Shown one piece after another: positions 18,354 to 26,693 of a stretch of 64,000 nt of DNA (its first letter is position 1; each line of letters opens with the position of its first letter). Position numbers and translations under genes: made by a program. The stretch spans positions 1,997,001 through 2,061,000 of the forward strand of contig NC_015703.1 in assembly GCF_000218895.1 (NCBI RefSeq), read 5' to 3'. This DNA is from Runella slithyformis DSM 19594. GTDB taxonomy: Bacteria; Bacteroidota; Bacteroidia; Cytophagales; Spirosomataceae. A model generated the notes under the pieces. It had not been told where the DNA came from. It was given only the letters and a program-made list of their open reading frames with translations, and ran no database searches.

Positions 18354-19529
18354 TTATAAATTTGTTTCTTCAATATCGCCTCTGCTTACGCTCAGTACAA
18401 TTCCGAGTGAGATACAGGTAAATAAAACCGATGTACCGCCCATGCTCAATAACGGCAAAGGCTGTCCGGTCACCGGGAAAATCCCTACGGCAACGGCCAT
18501 ATTAGTAAATGCCTGTAATCCAATGCTTAAGGTAAGTCCTGCGGACAACAACCCGCCAAAAGCCCGATTAGTTTCATTAATATTCTGTACACCGCGCACC
18601 AGTAGCACGGCGTATAAGATCATGATAATCACTCCTCCTATAATGCCATATTCTTCAATAATAATGGCATAGATAAAGTCAGAATAGGCTTGGGTAAGAT
18701 AGTTGCGTTGGTGGCTGTTGCCCAAGCCCTGCCCTAAGGTTCCGCCGTTAGCAATGGCGATAAACCCCTGTTTTGCCTGATATTCATCCTGCTTAATAAA
18801 TCGTTCAATACGCCCCATGGCTGTATCAAGGCGTTGGCCTGCAATAAGGCCCGTTGCTCCGGCTAAACCAATCGATACCACCATCACAGCCAAATATTTA
18901 CCCGGAACGCGACCGATATAGAGCATTAAAAAACAGGAAAAGCCCAACAAAACGGCGGTTGAAGTACTGGTAAGTGCGATGAAAAAACAGATAATACCTA
19001 CCCACAGAATCATTTTTCCGAAAATTTGCCAATCGTATTGAACCCGCTGACGCTTGGCAAGCATAGCCGCAAGGTTGGCAATCAGGGCTAAACGCGCAAA
19101 GTCGGCGGGTTGAAAGGTCAACCCTGTACCGGGGATAGCCAGCCATCGAGTGGCACCATTGATGGTAACGCCCGTAACTTTAACCAAAATAAGCAAAGGA
19201 ATGGAAATCAGGAGAGCCGCGCGCGATAAACGCGAGAAATAGGTATAATTGATGCGATGCACTCCCCACATCACCAACAAACCGATGCCCGTATAGAAGG
19301 CATGCTTAAAAAGGAAGGATTCAGGATAACCTCCGCCCCGCTGATAGGCGAGTGTACCTGTGGCGCTGTATACTATAAGCATACTTGCTAATGACAGCAA
19401 CGCGACAATGATCCAAATGACAATATCGCCTTTTAAGTTTTGTCGCAGCCATTCTTTGGCACTTTGCCAACGAGCGGCCGGTGCCTGACTGATGGGCTGG
19501 GGTACGGGAGCATTCATCTCGTGATTCAT
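18354..19529 (-). CDS. ftsW: Lipid II polymerase FtsW (SEDS family)
   Basis: FtsW is a SEDS-family membrane glycosyltransferase that polymerises septal peptidoglycan from lipid II together with its class b penicillin-binding partner. I start it at ATG 19529 (MNHEMNAPVPQP), four bases after the murD stop codon. The longer frame needs a TTG inside murD. The product is 391 aa with about ten transmembrane helices. SEDS motifs include GATRWLAIPGTGLTFQPADF, the loop IAIANGGTLGQGLGNSHQRN, DFIYAIIIEEYGIIGG and a C-terminal GQPLPLLSMGGTS. The N-terminal 40 residues are an extra hydrophilic tail. Confidence 0.96.
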   Translation of the reverse strand: MNHEMNAPVPQPISQAPAARWQSAKEWLRQNLKGDIVIWIIVALLSLASMLIVYSATGTLAYQRGGGYPESFLFKHAFYTGIGLLVMWGVHRINYTYFSRLSRAALLISIPLLILVKVTGVTINGATRWLAIPGTGLTFQPADFARLALIANLAAMLAKRQRVQYDWQIFGKMILWVGIICFFIALTSTSTAVLLGFSCFLMLYIGRVPGKYLAVMVVSIGLAGATGLIAGQRLDTAMGRIERFIKQDEYQAKQGFIAIANGGTLGQGLGNSHQRNYLTQAYSDFIYAIIIEEYGIIGGVIIMILYAVLLVRGVQNINETNRAFGGLLSAGLTLSIGLQAFTNMAVAVGIFPVTGQPLPLLSMGGTSVLFTCISLGIVLSVSRGDIEETNL

Positions 19530-19533
19530 CGTT

Positions 19534-20898
19534 TTAGAATGAGTTAGGTACAAAATTCAGAACAGCCGCTTTGAATAAATCACCGCGGTCTTCGTAATTT
19601 TTGAACAGATCGAAACTGGCGCATGCAGGCGACAACAACGCAACATCGTTGGGAGAACCCAACGAAACAGCATGATTAACAGCCTTAATTACGTCCTGTG
19701 TCTCGATGATAACAGGAACGATAGGGGTAAAAAACGAGAGAAGCTTGCTGTTGTCTTTGCCCAGACAGATAAGGGCTTTTACTTTCCGGCGAACCAAGTC
19801 TTCGATTTGGGTATAATCGTTGCCTTTATCCAATCCGCCGGCAATCCAAATAATCGGGGTATCAAAACTGTTAAGCGCGAAATAAACCGAATCTACATTC
19901 GTGGCTTTGGAATCATTGATAAACTCAATGCCGTTGATTTTTGCCACGGGCTCAAGCCGATGAGCTGCGTTTTGGAATGTCAACAGACCACTGCGAATTT
20001 GGTCATCCTTTACACCTGCCGCCATTGCGGCCAGCGTTGCTGCCATCGCATTGATGGTATTATGAGGACCTTTGATCGGTAATTCATTCGCGCTTATGTC
20101 AAATGTACGGGGTGGGCGCGTCAGATGCAATATTCCTCCCTGAAAAAATCCGCCGATGCTTTCCTTTTTTGCGAGAGAAATCGGTAAGTGATTGACGTTG
20201 AATTCCTTTTGGCTTAATTCAGAAGCAATGGCTTCATTGTCTGAAAAATAGATAAAATCATCGGTCGGCTGCATGTTTTGAAGCAGCCGAAATTTTGAGT
20301 CAACGTATTTTTGGAATGAATACTCGTAGCGGTCAAGGTGGTCGGGAGTAATATTTAATAATATTCCAACGTCTGCCTTGAATTGGTACATGTTGTCCAA
20401 TTGAAAGCTGCTTACTTCCAGCACAAACCAATCAAACGTATCATTGATCACCTGTTTGGCAAAACTCTCCCCAATGTTGCCGGCTAAACCTACATTAAAG
20501 CCGGCTGATTTCAGTAAATGATAAATGAGCAGTGTAGTGGTCGTTTTTCCGTTACTGCCTGTAATGGCAATTTTTTTTGCTTTTGTGTGGCGTGCCGCAA
20601 ATTCAATTTCAGAAATGACCGGGACTTTTTGAGCGTACAGTTTTTTTACCAGAGGAACCTTGTCCGGAATACCGGGGCTTTTAATGACTTCATTAGCCGC
20701 CAGAACTCGCTCTTCAGTGTGCTGACCTTCCTCAAAAGGGATACGATTGACGGTTAAAATCTCACGGTAATCGTCTGATAAAGAACCTTTATCGGAAAGA
20801 AAAACATCAAACCCTTTGGCTTGAGCCAGAAGTGCCGCGCCTACACCACTTTCACCTCCGCCTAACACGACGATTTTAAAGGTATCCCGGGAAATCAT
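19534..20898 (-). CDS. murD: UDP-N-acetylmuramoylalanine--D-glutamate ligase MurD
   Basis: MurD adds D-glutamate to UDP-MurNAc-L-alanine. The 454-aa protein has the N-terminal uridine-binding domain (IVVLGGGESGVGAALLAQAKG), the P-loop AITGSNGKTTTTLLIYHLL near 112, VLEVSSFQLD and ILLNITPDHLDRY in the central domain, and NDSKATNVDSVYFAL plus ALLSPACASFDLF in the C-terminal domain. It is the first gene of this minus-strand dcw block. In most bacteria mraY lies immediately upstream, but here a 370-bp gap and an unrelated gene are found, while mraY sits 19 kb away on the other strand. Confidence 0.97.
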   Translation of the reverse strand: MISRDTFKIVVLGGGESGVGAALLAQAKGFDVFLSDKGSLSDDYREILTVNRIPFEEGQHTEERVLAANEVIKSPGIPDKVPLVKKLYAQKVPVISEIEFAARHTKAKKIAITGSNGKTTTTLLIYHLLKSAGFNVGLAGNIGESFAKQVINDTFDWFVLEVSSFQLDNMYQFKADVGILLNITPDHLDRYEYSFQKYVDSKFRLLQNMQPTDDFIYFSDNEAIASELSQKEFNVNHLPISLAKKESIGGFFQGGILHLTRPPRTFDISANELPIKGPHNTINAMAATLAAMAAGVKDDQIRSGLLTFQNAAHRLEPVAKINGIEFINDSKATNVDSVYFALNSFDTPIIWIAGGLDKGNDYTQIEDLVRRKVKALICLGKDNSKLLSFFTPIVPVIIETQDVIKAVNHAVSLGSPNDVALLSPACASFDLFKNYEDRGDLFKAAVLNFVPNSF

Positions 20899-21271
20899 TA
20901 ATAAATTAAATAGAGTAAAGAAAGAAAACGAAACCGTAAGCCAAATAAAGGCTTTTTTAAAGGAAATTACAAGGGTTGTTAAATGACATAAATGCAGAAA
21001 ACGGTAAAATTATGTCGTATAAAATACCTTGGGTATCGCAGTAAGATACCTGTAACTGGGTATTTTCGGTAGGATTATAAATACGTAACAACGTGCCTTA
21101 GAAGTGCCTTTTTACATATTTATAAAAGTAAAAAAAACTATTCCGGTATTTTTAATTGATTTAAAAAAATACAGAGCTGCACGGATTGTAGAATGCAAAG
21201 CTATACCATAGCTTTGAAAGCTTTTTGATGAATCAGTAATGCCTGTGCGTGTTTATTCACTTTAACAGTCA
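20899..21271. other. Gene-free gap upstream of murD
   Basis: This 370-bp AT-rich gap separates murD from the cytochrome gene and has no supported ORF. It holds nested inverted repeats (21021-21066) and a hairpin at 21196-21216 (CAAAGCTA/TAGCTTTG). It should include the murD promoter, and in my reading one breakpoint of the proposed dcw inversion. Confidence 0.5.
21021..21066. repeat. Nested inverted repeats
   Basis: Outer arms AAAATACC (21021-21028) and GGTATTTT (21059-21066) enclose a second pair, GGTATC (21032-21037) and GATACC (21045-21050). The unit GGGTAT or its complement recurs four times, so several pairings are possible. It is not followed by a long T-run and so is not a typical terminator. 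Confidence 0.65.
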
Positions 21272-22780
21272 CTATTTTTTCTTGGTTTCTTCAGGTTTTG
21301 GGGCGGTTTCACCGGCTTTGATAAACTCTGCGATTTGCTGCTCGTTGATGCCCAGGGTTACTTCGGCGTCAGGTTTTGCCTGTTTGAGCGCTGCCACACC
21401 CGTTTCCGTTACTTTTGACTGCCAAACGTGAAGACTCCGTAAACTTTTGGCCGCCGAAAGCTCTTTGATTCCCGTGTCGGTTACCTGAGTATTGACCAAA
21501 TTGAGGTATTCCAAATAGGGCAATGACTTGAGTTGGCGAACGGTGGCATCGGTAATCGCGGTATTTTCCAAATGCAGTTTTTGAAGGTTTTTTAATTTAG
21601 CGACCGTAGTGGCTGCTTGGTCAGATATTTTGGTGTCTCCCAGTTTTAGCCAAATGATCTGTTCTTTTAAGGGCTCCAATAAAGCTATCTGAGCATCAGT
21701 TAAAGAGTTGACATTGACGGCGTTGACTTCCAATAAATTGCTCTGATTGGCAATCGGCATGACCAATAACCCTGCTTTTTTCAGTGCTTCAACCGCTTTT
21801 GCATCCGGTACAGGTACTTTTAAGCTTAAAACAGGAGATTCGGTTGAAGTTGTAGTCAATGCTGAACTTCCGGCGGATGACGACGAACCGCTCAAGGCGG
21901 CCAACGCGGGTTTAATGGCCTCCGTCGTTTTCAATTCGGCCACTTTTTTATCAAACGGCGCTCCTTGGTCAATCCACCAGGAAAGAATCGCAACCTGATG
22001 GTCCGAAAGTTGCGTTTTGCCTTTGGGCGGCATGTGGTTTTCGTCTTCAAGCGGTAACAGACAACGCTTTATCAATTCGCTTTCCTCACCTTTTCCCACC
22101 ACGAATATCGGGCCGTTTTCGCCGCCTTTTTTCAGTAATTCTATCTGATCCATGCGCAAGTCGCCCTTCGACTTGTTGGCATTGTGGCACTGCACGCAGC
22201 GGGCTTTTAGGATGGGATTGACAACATCCTGAAATACCATCGCATTGTTGACATCATCAATGGGTTTAATTTCATCCGAACCTTTTTCCTGTTTAGGCTC
22301 CATACCCAACCAACCTCTGAAAGGCTCCGGGGTTTCTTGCGTTAAATAGCCTTCTCCGTGCGTCAAAGAGCCGCCCTGATGTCCGGCCAGCATGGTAAAA
22401 ATCGCTCCAACGGCCAACGCCGGCAAATACAGCAGGTTTGCAAAAGGGATTTTACCTGAAAGTATATCAGATTTAGCCACCCAGGCCACCCAAGCGGCTA
22501 CGGCCACCCAAATTCCCTGCCATTTATGTTGCTCCAACAACGATGCCTCGTAGCCACCGCCCAATGAAAGTAAATACCCCGCAATGCAGGATAATGTAGC
22601 CCCGATAGCCGACCAAAAAAGGATAAAAGTGATAGTGGACTCTTTAACTTCGATTTTATTGGCCAGCCGACCGATTTCGAGCAGTCCGGCCAAAATCAAA
22701 AATCCAATCGGTAAGTGAACCAATACAGGGTGAAAACGACCAATAAACGCGGCCCAATCAGAGGCTTGTAAGAGAATCAT
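21272..22780 (-). CDS. Membrane cytochrome with DUF2231-like, PSCyt1 and leucine-rich-repeat parts
   Basis: A 502-aa mosaic. Residues 1-140 carry four hydrophobic helices with FHPVLVHLPIGFLIL, typical of the DUF2231 membrane domain. Residues about 183-280 form a planctomycete-type cytochrome c domain with one haem-binding motif CVQCH (Cys195, Cys198, His199) and the downstream HMPPKGKTQLSDHQ, whose Met could be the distal ligand. From about 360 the chain has short leucine-rich repeats (LKNLQKLHLENTAITD, LPYLEYLNLVNTQVTD). Related proteins with this order are common in Bacteroidota and Planctomycetes beside sugar-degradation genes; the electron partner is unknown. Its ATG overlaps the stop codon of the glycosidase gene (ATGA), so the two are translationally coupled. 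Confidence 0.85.
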   Translation of the reverse strand: MILLQASDWAAFIGRFHPVLVHLPIGFLILAGLLEIGRLANKIEVKESTITFILFWSAIGATLSCIAGYLLSLGGGYEASLLEQHKWQGIWVAVAAWVAWVAKSDILSGKIPFANLLYLPALAVGAIFTMLAGHQGGSLTHGEGYLTQETPEPFRGWLGMEPKQEKGSDEIKPIDDVNNAMVFQDVVNPILKARCVQCHNANKSKGDLRMDQIELLKKGGENGPIFVVGKGEESELIKRCLLPLEDENHMPPKGKTQLSDHQVAILSWWIDQGAPFDKKVAELKTTEAIKPALAALSGSSSSAGSSALTTTSTESPVLSLKVPVPDAKAVEALKKAGLLVMPIANQSNLLEVNAVNVNSLTDAQIALLEPLKEQIIWLKLGDTKISDQAATTVAKLKNLQKLHLENTAITDATVRQLKSLPYLEYLNLVNTQVTDTGIKELSAAKSLRSLHVWQSKVTETGVAALKQAKPDAEVTLGINEQQIAEFIKAGETAPKPEETKKK

Positions 22781-24765
22781 AATTTGATTTCAGCAATCGA
22801 ATGAATAGCTAATTTACTTATTGTAAAGACGGCTTTGCCGTTTTTATACGCAAAAGGAAGGGGTTTATTTTCAGGTTGAAGCACTACCTGACGCGGACGA
22901 CGGGGCGTTTTTACGGAGACCTGGAGACCATAAAGGGGCGGTATTTCGTCGTTGGCATGGATGGATTTGTTGGCGTGGTTGCCGGCCATATTGATAAGAT
23001 TTACGTAAGTGGTGCCGTTTTTTTGATTCAAAGCTACGTTAACCATCTTTGAGCCTTTAACCTCTACAGTGGGTTGAAAAAGTTGTTTTACCAATGTTCC
23101 TAAAAAATCACGGCCTGCGTAGGTCTCGCGTTTGTAGTGTTGCTCTCCAAAGTTGAAATAAATACCCGCAATCTTACCTTTTCCCAGCGAAGCAATGCTT
23201 GCAATGGGTGCCTGCGCAAAACGTGTATCTTCCTGACTGAACCATTGACCGAAAGGCTGCGTGCCGGGCAATAGCTGAAACGGGCGATAGGTTGCTTTGG
23301 TACCGGTGATCAAATGGTCAAATCCCCAAAAAGGAATGGAATGTGTGGTTGAATGTAAGGTAACGCCCAGTTCTTTTTCAAAGAGTTTAACGGTTTCGCT
23401 GCCGATAACGATTAAATTTCCACCCTGCCGGGCATAGTCCACTAATTCATTTCGAAGCTGTTCATTGAGCTTTTTCCATTCGGGGATAATGATGACCGGG
23501 TATTCCTTAGTATGCCCGAGAAGGTGGTGTTCCTGTAGTATCTCCGTGGGTAATTGGCTGTATAATAAAGCGTTAAGTGTGCCGATCATCGCGGTGTGTT
23601 TGCCGTCGCCCGTGTTATAAACGGTTGTGATCTCGCTTTTATAGCCGGTATTGGAGTACAATAACGCTACCTGTGGAACGGGTTTGGTATTTTGACAAAA
23701 AGGCTGACGCTCGCGGCAAAAGGCGGCCAGTGCAGCCATGGTGCCGTATGCGTAGGTTTTGAGGCTTCCGTCACGGTGTTGGGTCCAGTAAGCCTGATAG
23801 CCCCCTCCCATCGAAATCACCTGCGCCGCTTCCTGAGAAAGTTGAACGGCACTTTTGGCTGACAATACCTGATCGTCCCATCCATACCCAAAGCTCCAAG
23901 ACATCAAATCCCACGGCTTCCCCTGCGGAGCCAGGCACCGTGCCTGAAATGCCGATTGATTGACCCCGTTAAGCGGCTCGGTGTCGCCTGAGAGGAAATC
24001 TACATTGATATCGACCGGTTCGGGCATCATGGCCGAGAACGACCAATTGCTGGCTACCTGAAACCGAGGATTGTATTGGTGGAGGGCATCGGTGTAGTTG
24101 CGTACGTATCGACGAAAGGCTGTACGGTGAAATTCCAACCACTGCCCATAGTTTGGATCTGATTTCTTTTTAGGTATCTCCTGAATTCCCGTACGCATAC
24201 GAAATTCCTCCACTGCGGCCGTGCAATAATCGGGTTCGGTGGCCCAGCAGTCACCATCAACCCAAACACCGTCTACGCCATAATCGCTCATTTCTTTCAG
24301 TTGCGGAATCAGCAGGCTGTCAGAATAGGCGCTCCAGAGAGAGGTTTTTTGGTTATCCCGTTTTCCTTCGGCATTGATTCTTGACCAATGGGGATGACGC
24401 TTTACCGCTTCATCGTCCCAAACACCCGAATAATGTAAATAAAGCGCTACACCGTGCCGTTTTGTTACCTCCCGAAATAAACGGAGTATGTCTTTTTCGA
24501 AGCGTTTGGGCGTATGTCCGACCTTGGTTGGATAGCTTGTGACGCCGGGATGCCCTTTGCAATCTACCTGAATAAAATCAGGTTTTACCTTCACCAACAG
24601 AGAGTCTATCATGCTGTCAGTAAGGGTTTTGCCGATAAGTGTATCACTCAAACCGGCATGGAAATCAAAATGAAGCCCAAAAAAGCTTTCGGAACGCCTT
24701 AAAGGTGTTTGGGCAGAAAGAAACACGGGAAGTTGAAGGAAAAGCAGAAAGCGCAGAAATTTCAT
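22777..24765 (-). CDS. Secreted glycoside hydrolase-like protein
   Basis: A 662-aa protein with a signal peptide (MKFLRFLLFLQLPVFLSAQ). Residues about 25-360 look like a TIM-barrel glycosidase of the alpha-amylase/alpha-fucosidase type, with VALYLHYSGVWDD, a likely catalytic-strand motif GVDGVWVDGDCW and SNWSFSAMMPEPVDI. Residues about 375-480 (PVIIIPEWKKLNEQLRNEL, GGNLIVIGSE) resemble the trimerisation or class-I amidotransferase-like domain of GH42 enzymes, and a beta-sandwich tail follows. I cannot assign a GH family or substrate. It overlaps the downstream cytochrome gene by four bases, suggesting a shared oxidative or sugar-handling role. Confidence 0.75.
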   Translation of the reverse strand: MKFLRFLLFLQLPVFLSAQTPLRRSESFFGLHFDFHAGLSDTLIGKTLTDSMIDSLLVKVKPDFIQVDCKGHPGVTSYPTKVGHTPKRFEKDILRLFREVTKRHGVALYLHYSGVWDDEAVKRHPHWSRINAEGKRDNQKTSLWSAYSDSLLIPQLKEMSDYGVDGVWVDGDCWATEPDYCTAAVEEFRMRTGIQEIPKKKSDPNYGQWLEFHRTAFRRYVRNYTDALHQYNPRFQVASNWSFSAMMPEPVDINVDFLSGDTEPLNGVNQSAFQARCLAPQGKPWDLMSWSFGYGWDDQVLSAKSAVQLSQEAAQVISMGGGYQAYWTQHRDGSLKTYAYGTMAALAAFCRERQPFCQNTKPVPQVALLYSNTGYKSEITTVYNTGDGKHTAMIGTLNALLYSQLPTEILQEHHLLGHTKEYPVIIIPEWKKLNEQLRNELVDYARQGGNLIVIGSETVKLFEKELGVTLHSTTHSIPFWGFDHLITGTKATYRPFQLLPGTQPFGQWFSQEDTRFAQAPIASIASLGKGKIAGIYFNFGEQHYKRETYAGRDFLGTLVKQLFQPTVEVKGSKMVNVALNQKNGTTYVNLINMAGNHANKSIHANDEIPPLYGLQVSVKTPRRPRQVVLQPENKPLPFAYKNGKAVFTISKLAIHSIAEIKL

Positions 24766-24957
24766 AGGGGGTTTATTTATTCATACTGTTAAAGTTTCGT
24801 CAAAGGCTATTCTCCTTTCCTGAGGATTCATCATACCTCAAACTTCAAGGCGGAGCAGTAGGGTGCCTTTAGAAAAACACGTAAAGTGACGGAGGGATTT
24901 CGTATAATTTATGTTTTCGTATTATCTTGCACGCCCAAACAAAAGCCTCAACAAACC

Positions 24958-25335
24958 ATGACATTCCCGGCAGAGCTCAAATACACCAAAGATCACGAAT
25001 GGATTCGTTTTGAAGACGATGATACCGCAGTAGTAGGAGTAACCGATTTTGCCCAAAAAGAACTGGGTGATATCGTTTATGTAGACATTACGACGGTGGG
25101 TCAAACCATCGAAGAAGGCGAGATCTTTGGTTCGGTAGAAGCTGTTAAAACAGTTTCCGACCTTTTTATCCCCGTATCAGGCGAAATCCTTGCCTTCAAT
25201 GATGAACTGGAATCGGCCCCTGAACTGGTCAATGAAGATCCTTACGGCAAAGGTTGGATGGTGCGTATCAAAATAACCGGCTCAACGGATAATTTGCTCT
25301 CTGTGGAAGCCTACAAAGAATTAATAGGTGAATAA
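24958..25335 (+). CDS. gcvH: Glycine cleavage system H protein
   Basis: GcvH is the lipoyl-carrying shuttle of the glycine cleavage system, moving the aminomethyl group between GcvP, GcvT and GcvL. I start it at ATG 24958 ([15 protein letters not shown]), giving 125 residues, normal for the family. An upstream in-frame start at 24886 would add an atypical 24-residue leader. The lipoylation site is Lys64 in [13 protein letters not shown]. The C-terminal [13 protein letters not shown] motif is also conserved. gcvP, gcvT and the lipoyl ligase are not in the window. A strong terminator follows directly. Confidence 0.97.
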   Translation: MTFPAELKYTKDHEWIRFEDDDTAVVGVTDFAQKELGDIVYVDITTVGQTIEEGEIFGSVEAVKTVSDLFIPVSGEILAFNDELESAPELVNEDPYGKGWMVRIKITGSTDNLLSVEAYKELIGE

Positions 25336-25362
25336 AAAAAGCTCCGAAAGGGGCTTTTTTTT
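25334..25362 (+). terminator. gcvH terminator
   Basis: AAAAAAAGCTCC pairs with GGGGCTTTTTTT around a GAAA tetraloop and ends in eight T residues, overlapping the end of gcvH by only a base or two. It is a textbook intrinsic terminator. Confidence 0.93.
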
Positions 25363-25406
25363 AGCCGTTTACCCATGAGTGGGAATTGTGAAAGTTACTG
25401 ACAACT

Positions 25407-26678
25407 ATGCTACTGATTCGTTCTGTTAAGATTATTGACAGTCGTTCGCCTTACAATGGGCAAACGAAAGATATTTTGGTCGAAAATGGAAAAATTACCC
25501 AAATCGGCGACCAACTGGATGCCCCGAATGCAGAAATTCTGACGGGCGATAATTGGCACATTTCCTCCGGCTGGGTCGATATGCGGGTATCTTCGCATGA
25601 TCCCGGCTATGAGCATAAAGAAGACCTGACCACCGCCTGCGAGGCGGCCGCAGCGGGCGGTTTTACCGAAATCGCCGTTTTGCCCAATACGCAGCCGGCA
25701 CTGGATTCCAAAAATACGCTCGTTTACATCAGACAAAAATCAGCCGACGGCTTGGTGGCCGTTCATCCCATCGGTGCGGTAACCAGAGGATGTGAAGGGA
25801 AAGATTTTACGGAAATGATCGATCTGACCCACGCGGGTGCCGTGGCCTTTTCGGATGGCGTTCATGCCATTCAAAATACCCACATTTTTCTCAAATCGCT
25901 ACAATATTTGCAGCAGGTAAATCGGGTACTGATGAATCGGCCGGAAGATTTTGACCTGACGGTGTTCGGTCAAATGCACGAAGGGGAAGTCAGTACGCTG
26001 CTGGGAATGCGCGGTATTCCTTCCATTGCCGAAGAACTGATGATCATGCGGGATTTAAAATTGCTGGAATACGTCGGGATAAAAAGCGCGGTTCCCCTAC
26101 TCCATTTTTCAACCGTTTCAACGGCCAATGCGGTGGCGCTGATCCGTCGGGCCAAAGCGCAGGGGTTGCCTGTTTCCTGCGACATCGCAGCGCACCAGAT
26201 CGCGTTTGAAGATTCGCTTTTGACAAATTTTGATACCAACTATAAGGTAAACCCGCCCTTCCGGAAAAAAGAAGATATTGAAGCATTGTGGGAAGGCTTG
26301 GCCGACGGTACCATTGACGCCATCGTCTCCGACCATAATCCTCAGGATGAAGAATCCAAAAATCTGGAATTTGATCTGGCTGAATTCGGAATCATCGGTT
26401 TGGAAACGGCTTTTGCCGTAGTAAATACGTACAATACGCAGTTAAGTATTGAGCAGATCGTGGATACCTTTACCCATCGGCCGCGCATGATTTTACGCCT
26501 GCCGGAACATACGATCTCAGAAGGCCATTCCGCCAACCTGACCATCTTTAATCCTGATACAGAATGGGTTTACTCCGAAACGCGCTCTTTGTCAAAAAAC
26601 TCTCCTTTTCTCGGAAATCGACTGAAAGGGAAGGCTTTATATGTTATTAACCGAAATAAAGTGGAGAAATGTGGATAA
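25407..26678 (+). CDS. Dihydroorotase homologue lacking the HxH zinc motif
   Basis: A 423-aa amidohydrolase-fold protein aligning with type I dihydroorotases (third step of pyrimidine synthesis). Conserved parts include HKEDLTTACEAAAAGGFTEIAVLPNTQPALDS split over residues 70-102, PLLHFSTVST near 228 and IVSDHNPQDEE near 308. The usual HxH metal-binding pair in DMHVHLREPG is DMRVSSHDPG here, with Arg60 and Ser62 replacing the histidines. Histidine in DIAAHQ and Asp in SDHNPQ are retained. It may be a non-catalytic partner of aspartate carbamoyltransferase, as known for PyrC-prime proteins, or a dihydroorotase with altered metal binding. The DUF4199 gene follows by 15 bases. Confidence 0.85.
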   Translation: MLLIRSVKIIDSRSPYNGQTKDILVENGKITQIGDQLDAPNAEILTGDNWHISSGWVDMRVSSHDPGYEHKEDLTTACEAAAAGGFTEIAVLPNTQPALDSKNTLVYIRQKSADGLVAVHPIGAVTRGCEGKDFTEMIDLTHAGAVAFSDGVHAIQNTHIFLKSLQYLQQVNRVLMNRPEDFDLTVFGQMHEGEVSTLLGMRGIPSIAEELMIMRDLKLLEYVGIKSAVPLLHFSTVSTANAVALIRRAKAQGLPVSCDIAAHQIAFEDSLLTNFDTNYKVNPPFRKKEDIEALWEGLADGTIDAIVSDHNPQDEESKNLEFDLAEFGIIGLETAFAVVNTYNTQLSIEQIVDTFTHRPRMILRLPEHTISEGHSANLTIFNPDTEWVYSETRSLSKNSPFLGNRLKGKALYVINRNKVEKCG

Positions 26679-26690
26679 CTCTGTGGATAA
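26670..26690 (-). promoter_or_regulatory. Pair of perfect DnaA boxes
   Basis: TTATCCACA occurs twice on the minus strand, at 26670-26678 and 26682-26690. They are separated by three bases and overlap the stop codon of the dihydroorotase-like gene, just before the DUF4199 start. Two exact copies so close are unlikely by chance. They could titrate DnaA or regulate the downstream genes. Confidence 0.55.
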
Positions 26691-26693
26691 GTC

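Noticed and set aside
21196-21216. CAAAGCTA hairpin considered as the cytochrome gene terminator
   Set aside because: On the minus strand it lies downstream of the stop but has no T-run after it; its role is unclear.
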